Positions 1 to 8,149 of a stretch of 44,812 nt of DNA are shown here, one piece after another. The stretch spans positions 1 through 44,812 of the forward strand of contig NZ_POTX01000019.1 of assembly GCF_003236305.1 (NCBI RefSeq), read 5' to 3'. Position numbers and translations under genes: made by a program. The DNA is from Micromonospora endophytica (GTDB lineage: Bacteria > Actinomycetota > Actinomycetes > Mycobacteriales > Micromonosporaceae). Each line of letters begins with the position of its first letter. Positions within the stretch are counted from its first letter, which is position 1. Under the pieces are notes generated by a model. The model was not told the origin of the DNA. It saw only the letters and a list, made by a program, of their open reading frames with translations, and did no database searches.

Positions 1-12
1 TATAAGAGACAG
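1..12. other. Tn5/Nextera mosaic-end remnant (probable adapter)
   Basis: The first 12 bases, TATAAGAGACAG, are identical to the last 12 bases of the 19-bp Tn5 mosaic end used in tagmentation libraries. Read on the minus strand they give CTGTCTCTTATA, the familiar adapter-trimming string. They are AT-rich in a GC-rich contig and sit at its very edge. The trpD reading frame makes sense from base 13 onward. This is most likely untrimmed library adapter, not genome. Confidence 0.93.
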
Positions 13-962
13 GCCTCGGTGAGGTCGCCGTCGAGGGGGCCCTGGGTGGCCAGCGCGGCGGCGGCGTTGACCAGGACGGCGTCGCGGACCGGGCCGCGTT
101 CCCCGGCGAGCAGGCGACGGGCCACGTCGGCGTTGTACGCGGCGTCGCCGCCGCGCAGGTCGCCGAGGGTGGCCCGGGGCACGCCGAGGTCGGTCGCGTC
201 CACCATCGTCTCCCTCACGGTGCCGTTCGCGGCGATCCAGAACCGGGTCGGCGCGGCGGTGCTGAACTCGTCCAGCCCGTCCTCACCCCGCATCACCAGC
301 ACCGAGTCGCCCCGCCCGGCGAAGACGGACGCCATCACCGGGGCCATCGTCGGGTCGAAACAGCCGACCGCGCCGGCCGGCGGCCGGGCCGGGTTGGTCA
401 GCGGACCGAGGAAGTTGAAGGCGGTGGGCACGCCCAGCTCCCGGCGGACCGGGCCGGCGTGCCGCATGCCGGGGTGGAACCGGGCGGCGAAGCAGAAGCC
501 GATGCCGGCCTCGACCACGCAGCGCGCCACCTGCTCCGGTTCGAGATCCAGCGGTACGCCGAGGAACTCCAGCAGGTCGGCGGTGCCGCAGGAGGAGGAG
601 GCGGCCCGGTTGCCGTGCTTGACCACGCGGACCCCGGCCCCGGCGACCACCAGCGCGGTCATCGTGGAGATGTTCACCGTGTGGGCCAGATCGCCGCCGG
701 TGCCGACGACGTCCAGCGCGCTGGCGCGTACCTCCTCGGGGAGCGTGACCGGGACGGCCCGGCCGAGCATCGCCTCGACCAGCCCGGCCAGCTCGGCCGG
801 GGTCTCGCCCTTGGCGCGTAGCGCCGTGGCGAAGGCGGCGATCCGGACCGGCGTCGCAGAGCCGGACATGATCTCGTCCATCGCCCAGGCGGTGTCGGCG
901 GCGGAGAGTTGCTCCCCGCGCAGCAGCGCGGTGAGCAGGTGCGGCCAGGTCCGTTCGCCCAT
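13..962 (-). CDS. trpD: Anthranilate phosphoribosyltransferase, 3' end cut by contig edge
   Basis: TrpD transfers phosphoribose from PRPP to anthranilate, the second step of tryptophan synthesis from chorismate, in the cytoplasm. The frame starts at ATG 960-962 ([10 protein letters not shown]) and runs to the contig edge, giving about 316 residues of a family that is usually 340-350. Visible motifs are the glycine-rich PRPP loop GTGGD with following NIST, then [12 protein letters not shown] and the downstream LG.LTNPARP segment that contacts anthranilate. Start choice rests on the ATG and the normal N-terminal helix sequence ([20 protein letters not shown]). It is the last gene of a minus-strand run after the receiver-like gene and a GC hairpin at 1005-1027. 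A lone trpD next to the cytochrome bcc genes is usual in actinobacteria. Only the C-terminus is missing. Confidence 0.95.
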
Positions 963-1004
963 GGTGGGCCTCCCGAGCAGACGAGTACGGGTGGGACGCG
1001 GAAG

Positions 1005-1027
1005 CGGCGCCGGCTCGCCCGGCGCCG
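1005..1027 (-). terminator. GC-rich hairpin between receiver-like gene and trpD
   Basis: Nine base pairs (left arm 1005-1013, right arm 1019-1027) close a 5-base loop. There is no T tract on the minus strand, so this may be a weak terminator, a processing site or an RNA-stabilising stem between the two genes. Inferred from the sequence only. Confidence 0.3.
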
Positions 1028-1049
1028 TGGCGGTGCCGGAGTCGGTACG

Positions 1050-1445
1050 TCAGGCGGGTGCGTGCGTCCGCAGCAGCTCGGTCACCGTGGCGGCGGTGGT
1101 CACCGGGTCCAACGGGTGCACCAGGGTGGCGTCGACCTCGGCGTAGGCGGCGAGCCATCGGTCGGCGGCGCGGGCGATCACCACGCAGGTCGGCGGGGCC
1201 TTGTCGAAGTCGTCCTTGATCTGCCGGGCGATGCCGATGCCGCCGCCGGGGCTGGCCTCACCGTCGAGCAGCATCAGGTCGATCTCGTAGTCGTCGACCA
1301 GCCGGACACACTCGGCGTAGGTGGCCGCCTCGACGAACTCCACCCGCAGGTCGGTCGCGGGCCGGGTGCCGACGGCGAGCCGCATCCGGTCCCGCACCTG
1401 CGGGTCGTCGCTGTAGAGCAGGACGGTGCACAGACGATCGCTCAT
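1050..1445 (-). CDS. Receiver-like (REC) single-domain protein
   Basis: 131 residues from ATG 1443-1445, preceded by GGGAG about 12 bases upstream. The protein resembles a CheY-fold receiver: a first strand CTVLLYSDDP carrying the acidic pair D13-D14, a candidate phosphoacceptor D61 after LMLL, and a final HPLDP segment. In active receivers that last segment is normally KPxxP with an essential lysine. Here His (H110) replaces the lysine, and the D61 context (DGEASPGGG) is also loose, so the domain may be a phosphorylation-independent pseudo-receiver. No output domain follows. It sits between ctaG and trpD, all on the minus strand. The longer frame to 1622 has no family-like sequence and overlaps ctaG, so it was not used. 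Target unknown. Confidence 0.8.
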   Translation of the reverse strand: MSDRLCTVLLYSDDPQVRDRMRLAVGTRPATDLRVEFVEAATYAECVRLVDDYEIDLMLLDGEASPGGGIGIARQIKDDFDKAPPTCVVIARAADRWLAAYAEVDATLVHPLDPVTTAATVTELLRTHAPA

Positions 1446-1528
1446 GATTAAGAACGGCTCCCACCTCGTAGCTGCGACGCCGATCGTACCGGTCGTTGTG
1501 GTCTGCGTGACACGCCGCCCTCGCCGGG

Positions 1529-2533
1529 TCAGGCGGCGGAGCCGGCGGCGCGCTCGCGGGCCTCCTGGCGATCCAGTTCGCGGTCGACCCGGCGGGCCTC
1601 CCGCTCGGCGTGGCGCATCCACTGGACGACGAGCACGGCGAGCATCGTCACACTGACGAACTCGCCGCCGGCCCAGAGGATGCCTCCGGCGAGCACCTGG
1701 TCCTCCCAGGGGTCGGCCCAGCTCAGCCCGAGCGAGGGATACCAGTCCCCGCCGAAGAGGGTGCTGCTCTGCATGATGGTGAGCCCGAGCACGGTGTGGA
1801 ACGGCACCGACAGCAGCATCAGCAGCGCGCGGCCGGGGTAGGGCCAGCGGCCGGGCAGCGGATCGAGGCCGAGCAGCGGCCAGAAGAACACGCAGCCGGT
1901 CATGATGAAGTGGGCGTGCACCAGCTCGTGCGCCCAGGCGTGTTCCAGGGTGTAGCGGTACAGGTCGGTGAAGTAGAGCGCGAACGGGTTGACCACGAAT
2001 ATGGCGAACGCCACGAGGGGGAAGCTGTAGACCCGCGCGATCCGGCTGTGCACCACCGCGAGCAGCCGCTTGCGCGGGCCGGTCGGCAGCGTACGCAGGG
2101 CCAGCGTCATCGGCGCGCCGAGCGCCAGGAAGATCGGCGACACCATGGAGAGCACCATGTGCTGCACCATGTGCACCGACAGCAGGCTGGTGTCGTACGC
2201 GTGCAGCCCGCTCACCGTGACCGAGGCGATGCCGCCGAGGCCGGGACCGAGGAAGAAGACCGTCCGGGCCACCGGCCAGCGGTCGCCCCGGATCCGCAGC
2301 CGGTGCACGCCGTAGAGGTAGAGGCCGGCGGCGAGCACCAGGCCGACGGCGAGCCAGCTGTCCAACCTGGCCTCGGTGACCACGGCGGTGATCGAGAACG
2401 GCGGCGGCGCGGCCTCGGCCGCGAGCGGCAGCACGGCGGTGGCCGGGGCGCTTGTCCCGCCGGTGCTGGGTACGCCCGCCGCGATCTGCGGCGCGGCCGT
2501 ACCGGCCAGGGAGAGCTGATCGACGTGCAGCAC
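1529..2533 (-). CDS. ctaG: Cytochrome c oxidase assembly protein, CtaG (caa3) type
   Basis: 334 residues of a polytopic membrane protein. Proteins of this family help assemble the copper centre of cytochrome c oxidase or handle copper; the exact role in actinobacteria is less certain. Several hydrophobic helices are clear: LDSWLAVGLVLAAGLYLYGV near residue 55, then helices around 90-115, 155-180, 195-220 and 245-300. Histidine-rich motifs such as HMVQHMVLSM and HELVHAHFIM match the conserved pattern of the family. The start is GTG 2531-2533 with no Shine-Dalgarno sequence but TAGGCT seven bases upstream, suggesting a leaderless mRNA. It is divergent from ctaE, sharing a 107-bp promoter region, which fits a shared role in the aa3 oxidase. 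The C-terminal tail is highly charged. Confidence 0.92.
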   Translation of the reverse strand: MLHVDQLSLAGTAAPQIAAGVPSTGGTSAPATAVLPLAAEAAPPPFSITAVVTEARLDSWLAVGLVLAAGLYLYGVHRLRIRGDRWPVARTVFFLGPGLGGIASVTVSGLHAYDTSLLSVHMVQHMVLSMVSPIFLALGAPMTLALRTLPTGPRKRLLAVVHSRIARVYSFPLVAFAIFVVNPFALYFTDLYRYTLEHAWAHELVHAHFIMTGCVFFWPLLGLDPLPGRWPYPGRALLMLLSVPFHTVLGLTIMQSSTLFGGDWYPSLGLSWADPWEDQVLAGGILWAGGEFVSVTMLAVLVVQWMRHAEREARRVDRELDRQEARERAAGSAA

Positions 2534-2540
2534 GCCAATC

Positions 2541-2546
2541 AGCCTA
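2541..2546 (-). promoter_or_regulatory. -10 element for leaderless ctaG
   Basis: On the minus strand TAGGCT fits TANNNT and ends exactly seven bases before the GTG start of ctaG, the spacing expected when transcription starts at the first codon. No consensus -35 is seen. Confidence 0.45.
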
Positions 2547-2628
2547 GGTCAGGCGAACCGGACGGTACCGATCGGGCCATCTGCACCCGGGTTTGGCCCC
2601 CCGCTGATCGCCGGCCGTGGTCAAGGGC

Positions 2629-2634
2629 AATAAT
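2629..2634 (+). promoter_or_regulatory. -10 element for leaderless ctaE
   Basis: AATAAT stands out in very GC-rich DNA and ends six bases before GTG 2641, the first codon of the conserved ctaE product. No Shine-Dalgarno precedes this codon, so a leaderless transcript is likely. The -35 region is not recognisable. Confidence 0.4.
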
Positions 2635-2640
2635 GACCGC

Positions 2641-3240
2641 GTGACTGCGGCCCCAGCCATTGACAAGAGCCGGATCCACTCCCTGACGCGTCCCAACATG
2701 GTCAGCGTCGGGACGATCGTCTGGCTCTCCAGCGAGCTCATGTTCTTTGCGGCGCTGTTCGCCATGTACTTCTCCATCCGCGCGGCGGCGCCGGAGCAGT
2801 GGGCGGAGCACACCGAGGTCCTCAACATCCCGTACGCGACCACGTTCACGACGATCCTGGTGCTGTCCTCGGTGACCTGCCAGATCGGCGTGTTCGCCGC
2901 GGAGCGGGGTGACGTGCACGCGCTGCGGCGCTGGTTCATGATCACCTTCGTGATGGGTCTGATCTTCGTGCTCGGTCAGGCCAACGAGTACCGCGAGCTG
3001 GTGCACGAGGGCATCAAGATCAACGCAGACGGCTACGGCTCGATGTTCTACCTGACCACGGGCTTTCACGGGCTGCACGTGATCGGTGGTCTGATCGCCT
3101 TCGTGATCTTCATGATCCGCACCACCATGGGCCGGTTCACGCCGGCACAGGCCACGTCGGCGATCGTCGTGTCGTACTACTGGCACTTCGTGGACGTCGT
3201 CTGGATCGCGCTCTACGCCATGATCTACTGGCTTCAGTGA
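2641..3240 (+). CDS. ctaE: Cytochrome c oxidase subunit III
   Basis: 199-residue membrane subunit of the aa3-type terminal oxidase. Subunit III has no redox centre and stabilises the complex. Conserved blocks are [31 protein letters not shown] (first helix), [36 protein letters not shown] and [19 protein letters not shown] at the C-terminus. Five hydrophobic segments agree with the short bacterial form. GTG 2641 was chosen over GTG 2617 because the upstream eight codons cover the probable -10 element and homologues start near this point. It heads the run ctaE-qcrC-qcrA-qcrB, the classic actinobacterial cluster encoding the bcc-aa3 supercomplex. The other oxidase subunits (ctaC, ctaD) are not in this window. 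Confidence 0.95.
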   Translation: MTAAPAIDKSRIHSLTRPNMVSVGTIVWLSSELMFFAALFAMYFSIRAAAPEQWAEHTEVLNIPYATTFTTILVLSSVTCQIGVFAAERGDVHALRRWFMITFVMGLIFVLGQANEYRELVHEGIKINADGYGSMFYLTTGFHGLHVIGGLIAFVIFMIRTTMGRFTPAQATSAIVVSYYWHFVDVVWIALYAMIYWLQ

Positions 3241-3312
3241 TCTTGGCGCGTCTCGTGCCGCTCCGTCGCACCACCCCCTGAGACAAGGTCCAACCGGTTA
3301 AGGACACAGGTC

Positions 3313-4146
3313 ATGACTTCTGACAACGACCGCCGACGCGGTCTGCTCGCGCGGCTGCGCGGGCGGCCCGTGGCGCGCAGCAGGGGCCGCCGCCGGCTGG
3401 GTGCCGCGGTCCGGCTGGTCGCCGCGCTGATGCTGGCCGGCGGTGCCTACACCGTCCTCGCCCCCGGCGCGTCGGCGCAGGAAAACCCGCCGTTGAGCGG
3501 GGCCGCCGCCGACGGCAAGGCGCTGTTCGACGTGAGCTGTGTGACCTGCCACGGCCGCAACGCGCAGGGGGTCGAGGGGCGCGGGCCGAGCCTCATCGGC
3601 GTCGGCGCGGCCTCGGTCGAGTTCCAGGTCAGCACGGGTCGGATGCCGATGGCCCGGCAGGAGGCCCAGGCGCAGCGCAAGCCCGAGGTCTTCAGCCCCG
3701 ACGAGGTCGACCAGCTGGCCGCGTACATCCAGGAGCTGGGTGGCGGTCCGGTGGTGCCGGCGGGCGACAACCTGCACGCCGACGGCAACGTCGCGATCGG
3801 CGGCGAGCTGTACCGGATCAACTGCTCGCAGTGCCACGCCTTCAGCGGCGGCGGCGGTGCCCTCTCCTCCGGCAAGTACGCGCCGAGCCTCAAGCCGGCC
3901 ACCGATCGCCAGATCTACGCGGCGATGCTCAGTGGCCCGCAGAACATGCCGGTCTTCGGTGACAACCAGATCACGCCGGAGCAGAAGGCGGACATCATCG
4001 CCTACATCCAGACCCTGAACACCGACGGCGACCCGGGCGGGTTCAACCTGGGCCGGTACGGACCCTCCACCGAGGGTGTGGCGATCTTCCTGGTCGGCAT
4101 CGTCGCGTTGGTCTTCGCCAGCCTGTGGATTGCGGGCAAGTCGTGA
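3313..4146 (+). CDS. qcrC: Cytochrome bc1 complex dihaem cytochrome c subunit
   Basis: 277 residues. In actinobacteria this dihaem protein replaces cytochrome c1 plus soluble cytochrome c and carries electrons directly from the Rieske centre to the aa3 oxidase. Two haem c sites are visible: C76-VT-C79-H80 and C171-SQ-C174-H175. Likely axial Met residues lie in GRMPMARQ and PQNMPVFG. An N-terminal arginine-rich stretch precedes a hydrophobic segment (residues about 31-50) ending in an ASA-Q region that could act as signal or anchor. A C-terminal helix (about 252-273) anchors the protein, leaving the haem domains outside the membrane. It starts at ATG 3313, 72 bases after ctaE, and is followed 11 bases later by qcrA, so they are probably cotranscribed. 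Confidence 0.96.
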   Translation: MTSDNDRRRGLLARLRGRPVARSRGRRRLGAAVRLVAALMLAGGAYTVLAPGASAQENPPLSGAAADGKALFDVSCVTCHGRNAQGVEGRGPSLIGVGAASVEFQVSTGRMPMARQEAQAQRKPEVFSPDEVDQLAAYIQELGGGPVVPAGDNLHADGNVAIGGELYRINCSQCHAFSGGGGALSSGKYAPSLKPATDRQIYAAMLSGPQNMPVFGDNQITPEQKADIIAYIQTLNTDGDPGGFNLGRYGPSTEGVAIFLVGIVALVFASLWIAGKS

Positions 4147-4157
4147 CCGGGGGGAGC

Positions 4158-5243
4158 ATGAGCACGCAGACCGGGCAGTCCACCCGCCCGGGCCAGGAAC
4201 CGATCGACGTGAACGACCCGCAGGTGAGCCGGTTCGACATCGTCCGCGAGGGCGCTCGCCGGGACGACATCGAGATCGTCCACTACGAGCACCAGGTCGC
4301 GCCGGGCAGCAAGGCCGAGCGCCGGCTGGTCCGTACGGTGGCGGGGTTCTTCCTGCTCACCGGCCTGGCGGCGACCGCCTTCCTGGTGATCTACATCTGG
4401 TGGCCCTGGGAGTACCAGCCGGGCCGTGGCGGCGACAAGCTGTTCACCCCGCTGCTGGGCGTGACTCTCGGCGTGGCCCTGCTGGGCATCGGATTCGGCA
4501 TCCTGACCTGGGGCAAGAAGCTGCTGCCCAAGGAGGTGTCGATCCAGGACCGGCACGAGGGCGCGGTGTCCACCGAGGACCGCACCATCACCGGCCAGAC
4601 CATGCTCTACATGGCCGACGAGCTGGGCGTACGCCGCCGGCCGCTGCTCGGCATGTCGCTGCTGGCCGGCCTGGTGCCGGTCGGCGCGGTGGCCGCGGCG
4701 CCGCTGGTGGGTGGACTCATCTCCGACCCGCACAAGAACAACCAGATGATGACCACCGGATTCTCCCCGCAGGAGGGGCAGAAGATCCGGCTGGTCCGCG
4801 AGGACGGGCGGCCGATCCGCCCGGCGGACATCAGCGCGGGCGGGCAGATCACCGTCTTCCCCGGCGTGGAGCACGGGGTGAGCAACAGGTACGCCGACTC
4901 GCCCACCCTGCTGATCCACCTTCGGGACGCCGACGCCGAGGACTCGCGCCGCAACAACGAGCGCGAGGGCCACGGCGGCTACATGTGGGGCAACTACGCC
5001 GCCTTCTCGAAGATCTGCACGCACGCCGGCTGCCCGGCGAGCCTCTACGAGCAGCAGACCAACCGGCTGCTCTGCCCGTGCCACCAGTCGCAGTTCCTGA
5101 TCACCGACAACGCCAAGCCCATCTTCGGTCCGGCCAGCCGGCGGCTGCCGCAGCTGCCGATCGAGGTCGACGCCGAGGGCTACTTCGTGGCGAAGTCCGA
5201 CTACACTGAACCCGTCGGGCCCGACTTCTGGGAGCGGCCGTGA
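4158..5243 (+). CDS. qcrA: Cytochrome bc1 complex Rieske iron-sulfur subunit
   Basis: 361 residues; oxidises menaquinol through a 2Fe-2S cluster. The cluster boxes are C287-T-H289-AG-C292 and C306-P-C308-H309. By family rule C287, H289, C306 and H309 bind iron, and C292-C308 form the disulfide. Three hydrophobic segments (about 60-82, 96-119 and 162-188) show the actinobacterial three-helix form, unlike the single helix of proteobacterial or mitochondrial proteins. The start is ATG 4158, with GGGGGGAG directly upstream. An upstream in-frame ATG at 4125 lies inside qcrC and was rejected. The stop overlaps the GTG of qcrB by four bases, implying translational coupling. Confidence 0.96.
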   Translation: MSTQTGQSTRPGQEPIDVNDPQVSRFDIVREGARRDDIEIVHYEHQVAPGSKAERRLVRTVAGFFLLTGLAATAFLVIYIWWPWEYQPGRGGDKLFTPLLGVTLGVALLGIGFGILTWGKKLLPKEVSIQDRHEGAVSTEDRTITGQTMLYMADELGVRRRPLLGMSLLAGLVPVGAVAAAPLVGGLISDPHKNNQMMTTGFSPQEGQKIRLVREDGRPIRPADISAGGQITVFPGVEHGVSNRYADSPTLLIHLRDADAEDSRRNNEREGHGGYMWGNYAAFSKICTHAGCPASLYEQQTNRLLCPCHQSQFLITDNAKPIFGPASRRLPQLPIEVDAEGYFVAKSDYTEPVGPDFWERP

Positions 5244-6865
5244 AACGGCGAAAGTTTGACATGGCAGCGGCGCCGGGCAACAGCGCCCGGGCGATCGACG
5301 ACCGTTTCCAGGTGGCCACCCCGCTGCGTCGGCTGCTGAACAAGGTCTTCCCCGACCACTGGTCGTTCCTGCTCGGCGAGATCGCGCTCTTCTCGTTCGT
5401 CGTCCTGCTGCTGACCGGTGTCTTCCTGACGTTCTTCTTCGAGCCGACGATGACCGAGGTCATCTACAACGGCAGCTACGCCCCGCTGCGGGGCACGCCG
5501 ATGTCGGCCGCGTACGCCTCCAGCCTGGACATCTCGTTCGATGTCCGGGGCGGCCTGATCATGCGGCAGATGCACCACTGGTCCGCGCTGCTCTTCATGG
5601 CCGCGATCGTGGTGCACATGCTGCGAATCTTCTTCACCGGCGCGTTCCGCAAGCCGCGTGAGACCAACTGGATCATCGGTTCGCTGCTGTTCTGGGTCGG
5701 CTTCCTCGCCGGCTTCACCGGCTACTCGCTGCCGGACGACGGGCTCTCCGGCACCGGTCTGCGGATCGCCTCGGCGATCATGCTCTCCATTCCGGTGATC
5801 GGTTCCTGGCTGACCTCCTCGATCTTCGACGGTGAGTTCCCCGGCACGATCATCATCAGCCGGTTCTTCATCGCCCACGTGTTGCTCATCCCGGCGCTGC
5901 TGGTCGCGCTGATCAGCGTTCACCTGGGGCTGGTCTTCAAGCAGAAGCACACCCAGTGGCCGGGGCCGGGGCGGACCAACGGCAACGTGGTCGGCGAGCG
6001 GATGTTCCCGCGGTACGCGATCAAGCAGGGCGGCTTCTTCATGGTCGTCTTCGGCGTGATCGCGCTGATGGGCGGTCTGTTCCAGATCAACCCGATCTGG
6101 CTCTTCGGCCCGTACGAGGCGTGGGTGGTCTCGGCCGCCAGCCAGCCCGACTGGTACGTCATGTTCCTGGACGGCTCGACCCGGTTGATGCCGGACTGGC
6201 AGATCGACATACCGATCGGCGACGGATACGTCATCCCGCCGCTGTTCTGGCCGACTGTGGTGCTACCCGGCATCCTGGTGATGCTCTCCCTGTTCTATCC
6301 GTTCATGGAGGCGCGTTACCTGAAGGACTACCGGAGCCACAACCTGCTCCAGCGTCCCCGCGACGTGCCGTTCCGCACCGCCCTGGGCGCCATGGCCGTC
6401 ACGTTCTACCTGATCCTGACGCTGACCGGCGCCAACGACGTCATCGCCGACAAGTTCCACATCAGCCTCAACGCGATGACCTGGGCCGGCCGGATCGGTC
6501 TGCTGATCCTGCCGCCGCTGGCGTACTACGTCACCTACCGGATCTGCCTCGGTCTCCAGCAGCACGACCGGGAGGTGCTCGCCCACGGCGTGGAGACCGG
6601 CATCATCAAGCGACTGCCGGACGGCCGGTTCGTCGAGGTGCATCAGCCGCTCAGCGCGCCGGACGAGCACGGACACACCGAGCTGGAGTACGCCGGTTGG
6701 GTGGTGCCGAAGAAGATGAACCGGCTCGGGGCACTCGGCCCGGCCATCCGGGGCTTCTTCTACCCGATCGAGAAGCCGGCCGAGGCGCCGGTCTCGCCGG
6801 GACATCCGCCGGTCGAGCCGCGACCGGAGCGGGAGGAAATCGGCAGCGGGGAGACCCGCCGCTGA
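5240..6865 (+). CDS. qcrB: Cytochrome bc1 complex cytochrome b subunit
   Basis: 541 residues, the membrane quinol-oxidising core of the bcc complex. Paired haem b ligands fit H112/H126 (in MHHWSALLFM and VVHMLRI) and H213/H228 (IAHVLL and SVHLGL). The quinol-site motif appears as PDWY (in SQPDWYVMF), the usual actinobacterial variant of PEWY. At least eight hydrophobic helices are present, followed by a hydrophilic C-terminal tail of roughly 100 residues typical of actinobacterial QcrB. In mycobacteria this subunit is the target of telacebec-type inhibitors (family knowledge). GTG 5240 overlaps the qcrA stop (GTGA). It is the last gene of the operon; a perfect 16-bp hairpin follows the stop. 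Confidence 0.96.
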   Translation: MKRRKFDMAAAPGNSARAIDDRFQVATPLRRLLNKVFPDHWSFLLGEIALFSFVVLLLTGVFLTFFFEPTMTEVIYNGSYAPLRGTPMSAAYASSLDISFDVRGGLIMRQMHHWSALLFMAAIVVHMLRIFFTGAFRKPRETNWIIGSLLFWVGFLAGFTGYSLPDDGLSGTGLRIASAIMLSIPVIGSWLTSSIFDGEFPGTIIISRFFIAHVLLIPALLVALISVHLGLVFKQKHTQWPGPGRTNGNVVGERMFPRYAIKQGGFFMVVFGVIALMGGLFQINPIWLFGPYEAWVVSAASQPDWYVMFLDGSTRLMPDWQIDIPIGDGYVIPPLFWPTVVLPGILVMLSLFYPFMEARYLKDYRSHNLLQRPRDVPFRTALGAMAVTFYLILTLTGANDVIADKFHISLNAMTWAGRIGLLILPPLAYYVTYRICLGLQQHDREVLAHGVETGIIKRLPDGRFVEVHQPLSAPDEHGHTELEYAGWVVPKKMNRLGALGPAIRGFFYPIEKPAEAPVSPGHPPVEPRPEREEIGSGETRR

Positions 6866-6882
6866 GGGACCGCACAGCGTGA

Positions 6883-6925
6883 CGTGGCGCCCGCCGGAGT
6901 CTTCCGGCGGGCGCCACGCCCTTTT
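6883..6925 (+). terminator. Strong intrinsic terminator after qcrB
   Basis: A perfect 16-bp stem (6883-6898 with 6903-6918) closes a GTCT tetraloop 18 bases after the qcrB stop. It is followed by GCCCTTTT. This ends the ctaE-qcrCAB operon and is one of the clearest terminators in the window. Confidence 0.9.
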
Positions 6926-6974
6926 CCGCCCTCCGGAGGATCGCCGGAGCTTCCCGCCCGTCTTTCGGATCGCA

Positions 6975-7000
6975 GGAATAACCCCGGCCAGCCGGGTATC
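6975..7000 (+). promoter_or_regulatory. Possible ECF-sigma-type promoter of DUF4142 gene
   Basis: GGAATAACC (6975-6983) followed after about 16 bases by GTATC (6996-7000) resembles the GGAA-type -35 plus short -10 arrangement recognised by ECF sigma factors. It lies 33-58 bases ahead of the start codon. This is pattern matching only. Confidence 0.3.
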
Positions 7001-7032
7001 CGTGCGGTCCAACGTCTCAACGGGGAGGAAGC

Positions 7033-7704
7033 ATGTTGGGTATCAAACGCCTCGGCCTGCTGGCCGCGCTGGTGCTGGTGGGAATCGCACCCGCCGGCGC
7101 GGCCCAGGCGGCGGCGCAGCCGTCGGAGCAGGACACGCAGTACCTCCAGGCGATCCACCAGGTCAACCTGTACGAGGTCCAGGCTGGCGAATTGGCCCAG
7201 AAGAAGGCCCAGAACCAGCAGGTCAAGGATCTGGCGCAGATGATCGTCACTGATCATCAGGAGCTGGACAAGTCAGTGAAGGACCTGGCCGGGCAGCTCA
7301 ACGTCCAGCTGCCGAAGGAGCCCACCCCGGATCAGCGGACGGCTCTCGACCAGCTGAAGAACGCCAACGGTGAGGAGTTCGACCGGCTCTGGGTGATCCA
7401 GGGTCTGGCCGGCCATCTCCAGGCCATCCAGGCCACCCAGACGGAGATCTCGCAGGGCACCGAGACCCAGGTGGTCCAGCTGGCGCAGACCGCGCTGCCG
7501 GTCCTCCAGGCGCACTATGACGCCCTGGTGCAGCTGGCCGAGCAGCTCGGCATCCCGGTCCCGGAGGCCAGCGCGTCCGGTACGCCCAGCCCGGGTGGCA
7601 CCGCACCGGGCACCGGGCAGCCGACCCCGGGTGGCACCGCCACCGAGGAGGCTCCGGCTCCGAGCGGCAGCGTCTCCGAGACCCCGGTTCCGCAGCAGAG
7701 CTGA
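7033..7704 (+). CDS. Secreted DUF4142 (ferritin-like fold) protein
   Basis: 223 residues from ATG 7033 with GGGGAGGAAG just upstream. An N-terminal signal peptide is clear (KRLGLLAALVLVGIAPAGA, probable cleavage after AQA near residue 27). Residues about 35-175 form an all-helical DUF4142 region: repeated Q/L/A-rich helices including VNLYEVQAGELAQKKAQNQ and VTDHQELDKSVKDLA. Such domains adopt a four-helix ferritin-like bundle and are exported in many bacteria, sometimes linked to stress; the biochemical role is unknown. The last 45 residues are a Pro/Gly/Ser/Thr-rich low-complexity tail, perhaps a wall-spanning or glycosylated linker with no sortase motif or membrane anchor. It stands alone between two hairpins and is convergent with the Lrp-like gene. 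Confidence 0.88.
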   Translation: MLGIKRLGLLAALVLVGIAPAGAAQAAAQPSEQDTQYLQAIHQVNLYEVQAGELAQKKAQNQQVKDLAQMIVTDHQELDKSVKDLAGQLNVQLPKEPTPDQRTALDQLKNANGEEFDRLWVIQGLAGHLQAIQATQTEISQGTETQVVQLAQTALPVLQAHYDALVQLAEQLGIPVPEASASGTPSPGGTAPGTGQPTPGGTATEEAPAPSGSVSETPVPQQS

Positions 7705-7723
7705 CCCGGCGGTACGCGGAAAT

Positions 7724-7752
7724 CCGGCCCACCCCTGCCCGGGGTGGGCCGG
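7724..7752. terminator. 12-bp hairpin between convergent genes
   Basis: Left arm 7724-7735 and right arm 7741-7752 are perfectly complementary around a 5-base loop. It lies 20 bases after the DUF4142 stop and before the convergent Lrp-like gene. There is no T tract on the plus strand, so termination could be Rho-aided. It can form on both strands. Confidence 0.6.
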
Positions 7753-7817
7753 CTCCTGCGTCAAGGCGATGGAGCCGATCCTGGTTCGAGCTGGCCTCTC
7801 GGGGGACTTTCGCAGTG

Positions 7818-8099
7818 TCAGGGGGTGAGGCCGATGGCGAAGGCCTGGTCGAGGTCGTGGCGGGAGTAGGCGCGGAAGGCGATGTGCGACTCGGTGTTGA
7901 GCACGCCAGGGACCTTGGAGATGCTGCCGGCGATGATCTGGGCGATCTCGTCGAACTCGCGGACCCGGACCATGGCGATCAGGTCCACGTGCCCCGCCAC
8001 CGAGTAGACCTCGCTGACGCCGGGCAGGTCGGCGAGGGCCGTCGCCACCTCAGGAATCGAGTCGGTGGCGCAGTCGATAAGCACGATCGCGGTGATCAC
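7818..8099 (-). CDS. Stand-alone Lrp/AsnC ligand-binding (RAM) domain protein
   Basis: 93 residues consisting only of the C-terminal ligand-binding and oligomerisation domain of Lrp/AsnC regulators. The pattern ITAIVLIDCATDSIPEVATA, then LPGVSEVYSVAGHVDLIAMV and the final THIAF-like strand (SHIAFRAYS) fits the alpha/beta RAM sandwich. No helix-turn-helix is encoded. Such proteins may bind amino acids or hetero-oligomerise with full-length Lrp proteins, but no partner can be named here. The start is GTG 8097-8099 with GGAGAAA about nine bases upstream. It lies 50 bases from the nucleotidyltransferase, same strand, so readthrough is possible. Confidence 0.9.
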   Translation of the reverse strand: MITAIVLIDCATDSIPEVATALADLPGVSEVYSVAGHVDLIAMVRVREFDEIAQIIAGSISKVPGVLNTESHIAFRAYSRHDLDQAFAIGLTP

Positions 8100-8149
8100 G
8101 GGCGGTTTCTCCGTTCGTCGGCGTCGCCGCCCATGCTAGGCGAGTGGGC

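Noticed and set aside
2617..2640. Upstream GTG start for ctaE
   Set aside because: The added eight codons ([12 protein letters not shown]) cover the AATAAT element, lack a ribosome site and are not expected in the family.
5201..5950. 249-codon minus-strand frame opposite qcrB
   Set aside because: Composition typical of antisense frames (Glu/Arg/Asp/Gln-rich); qcrB on the other strand is unmistakable.
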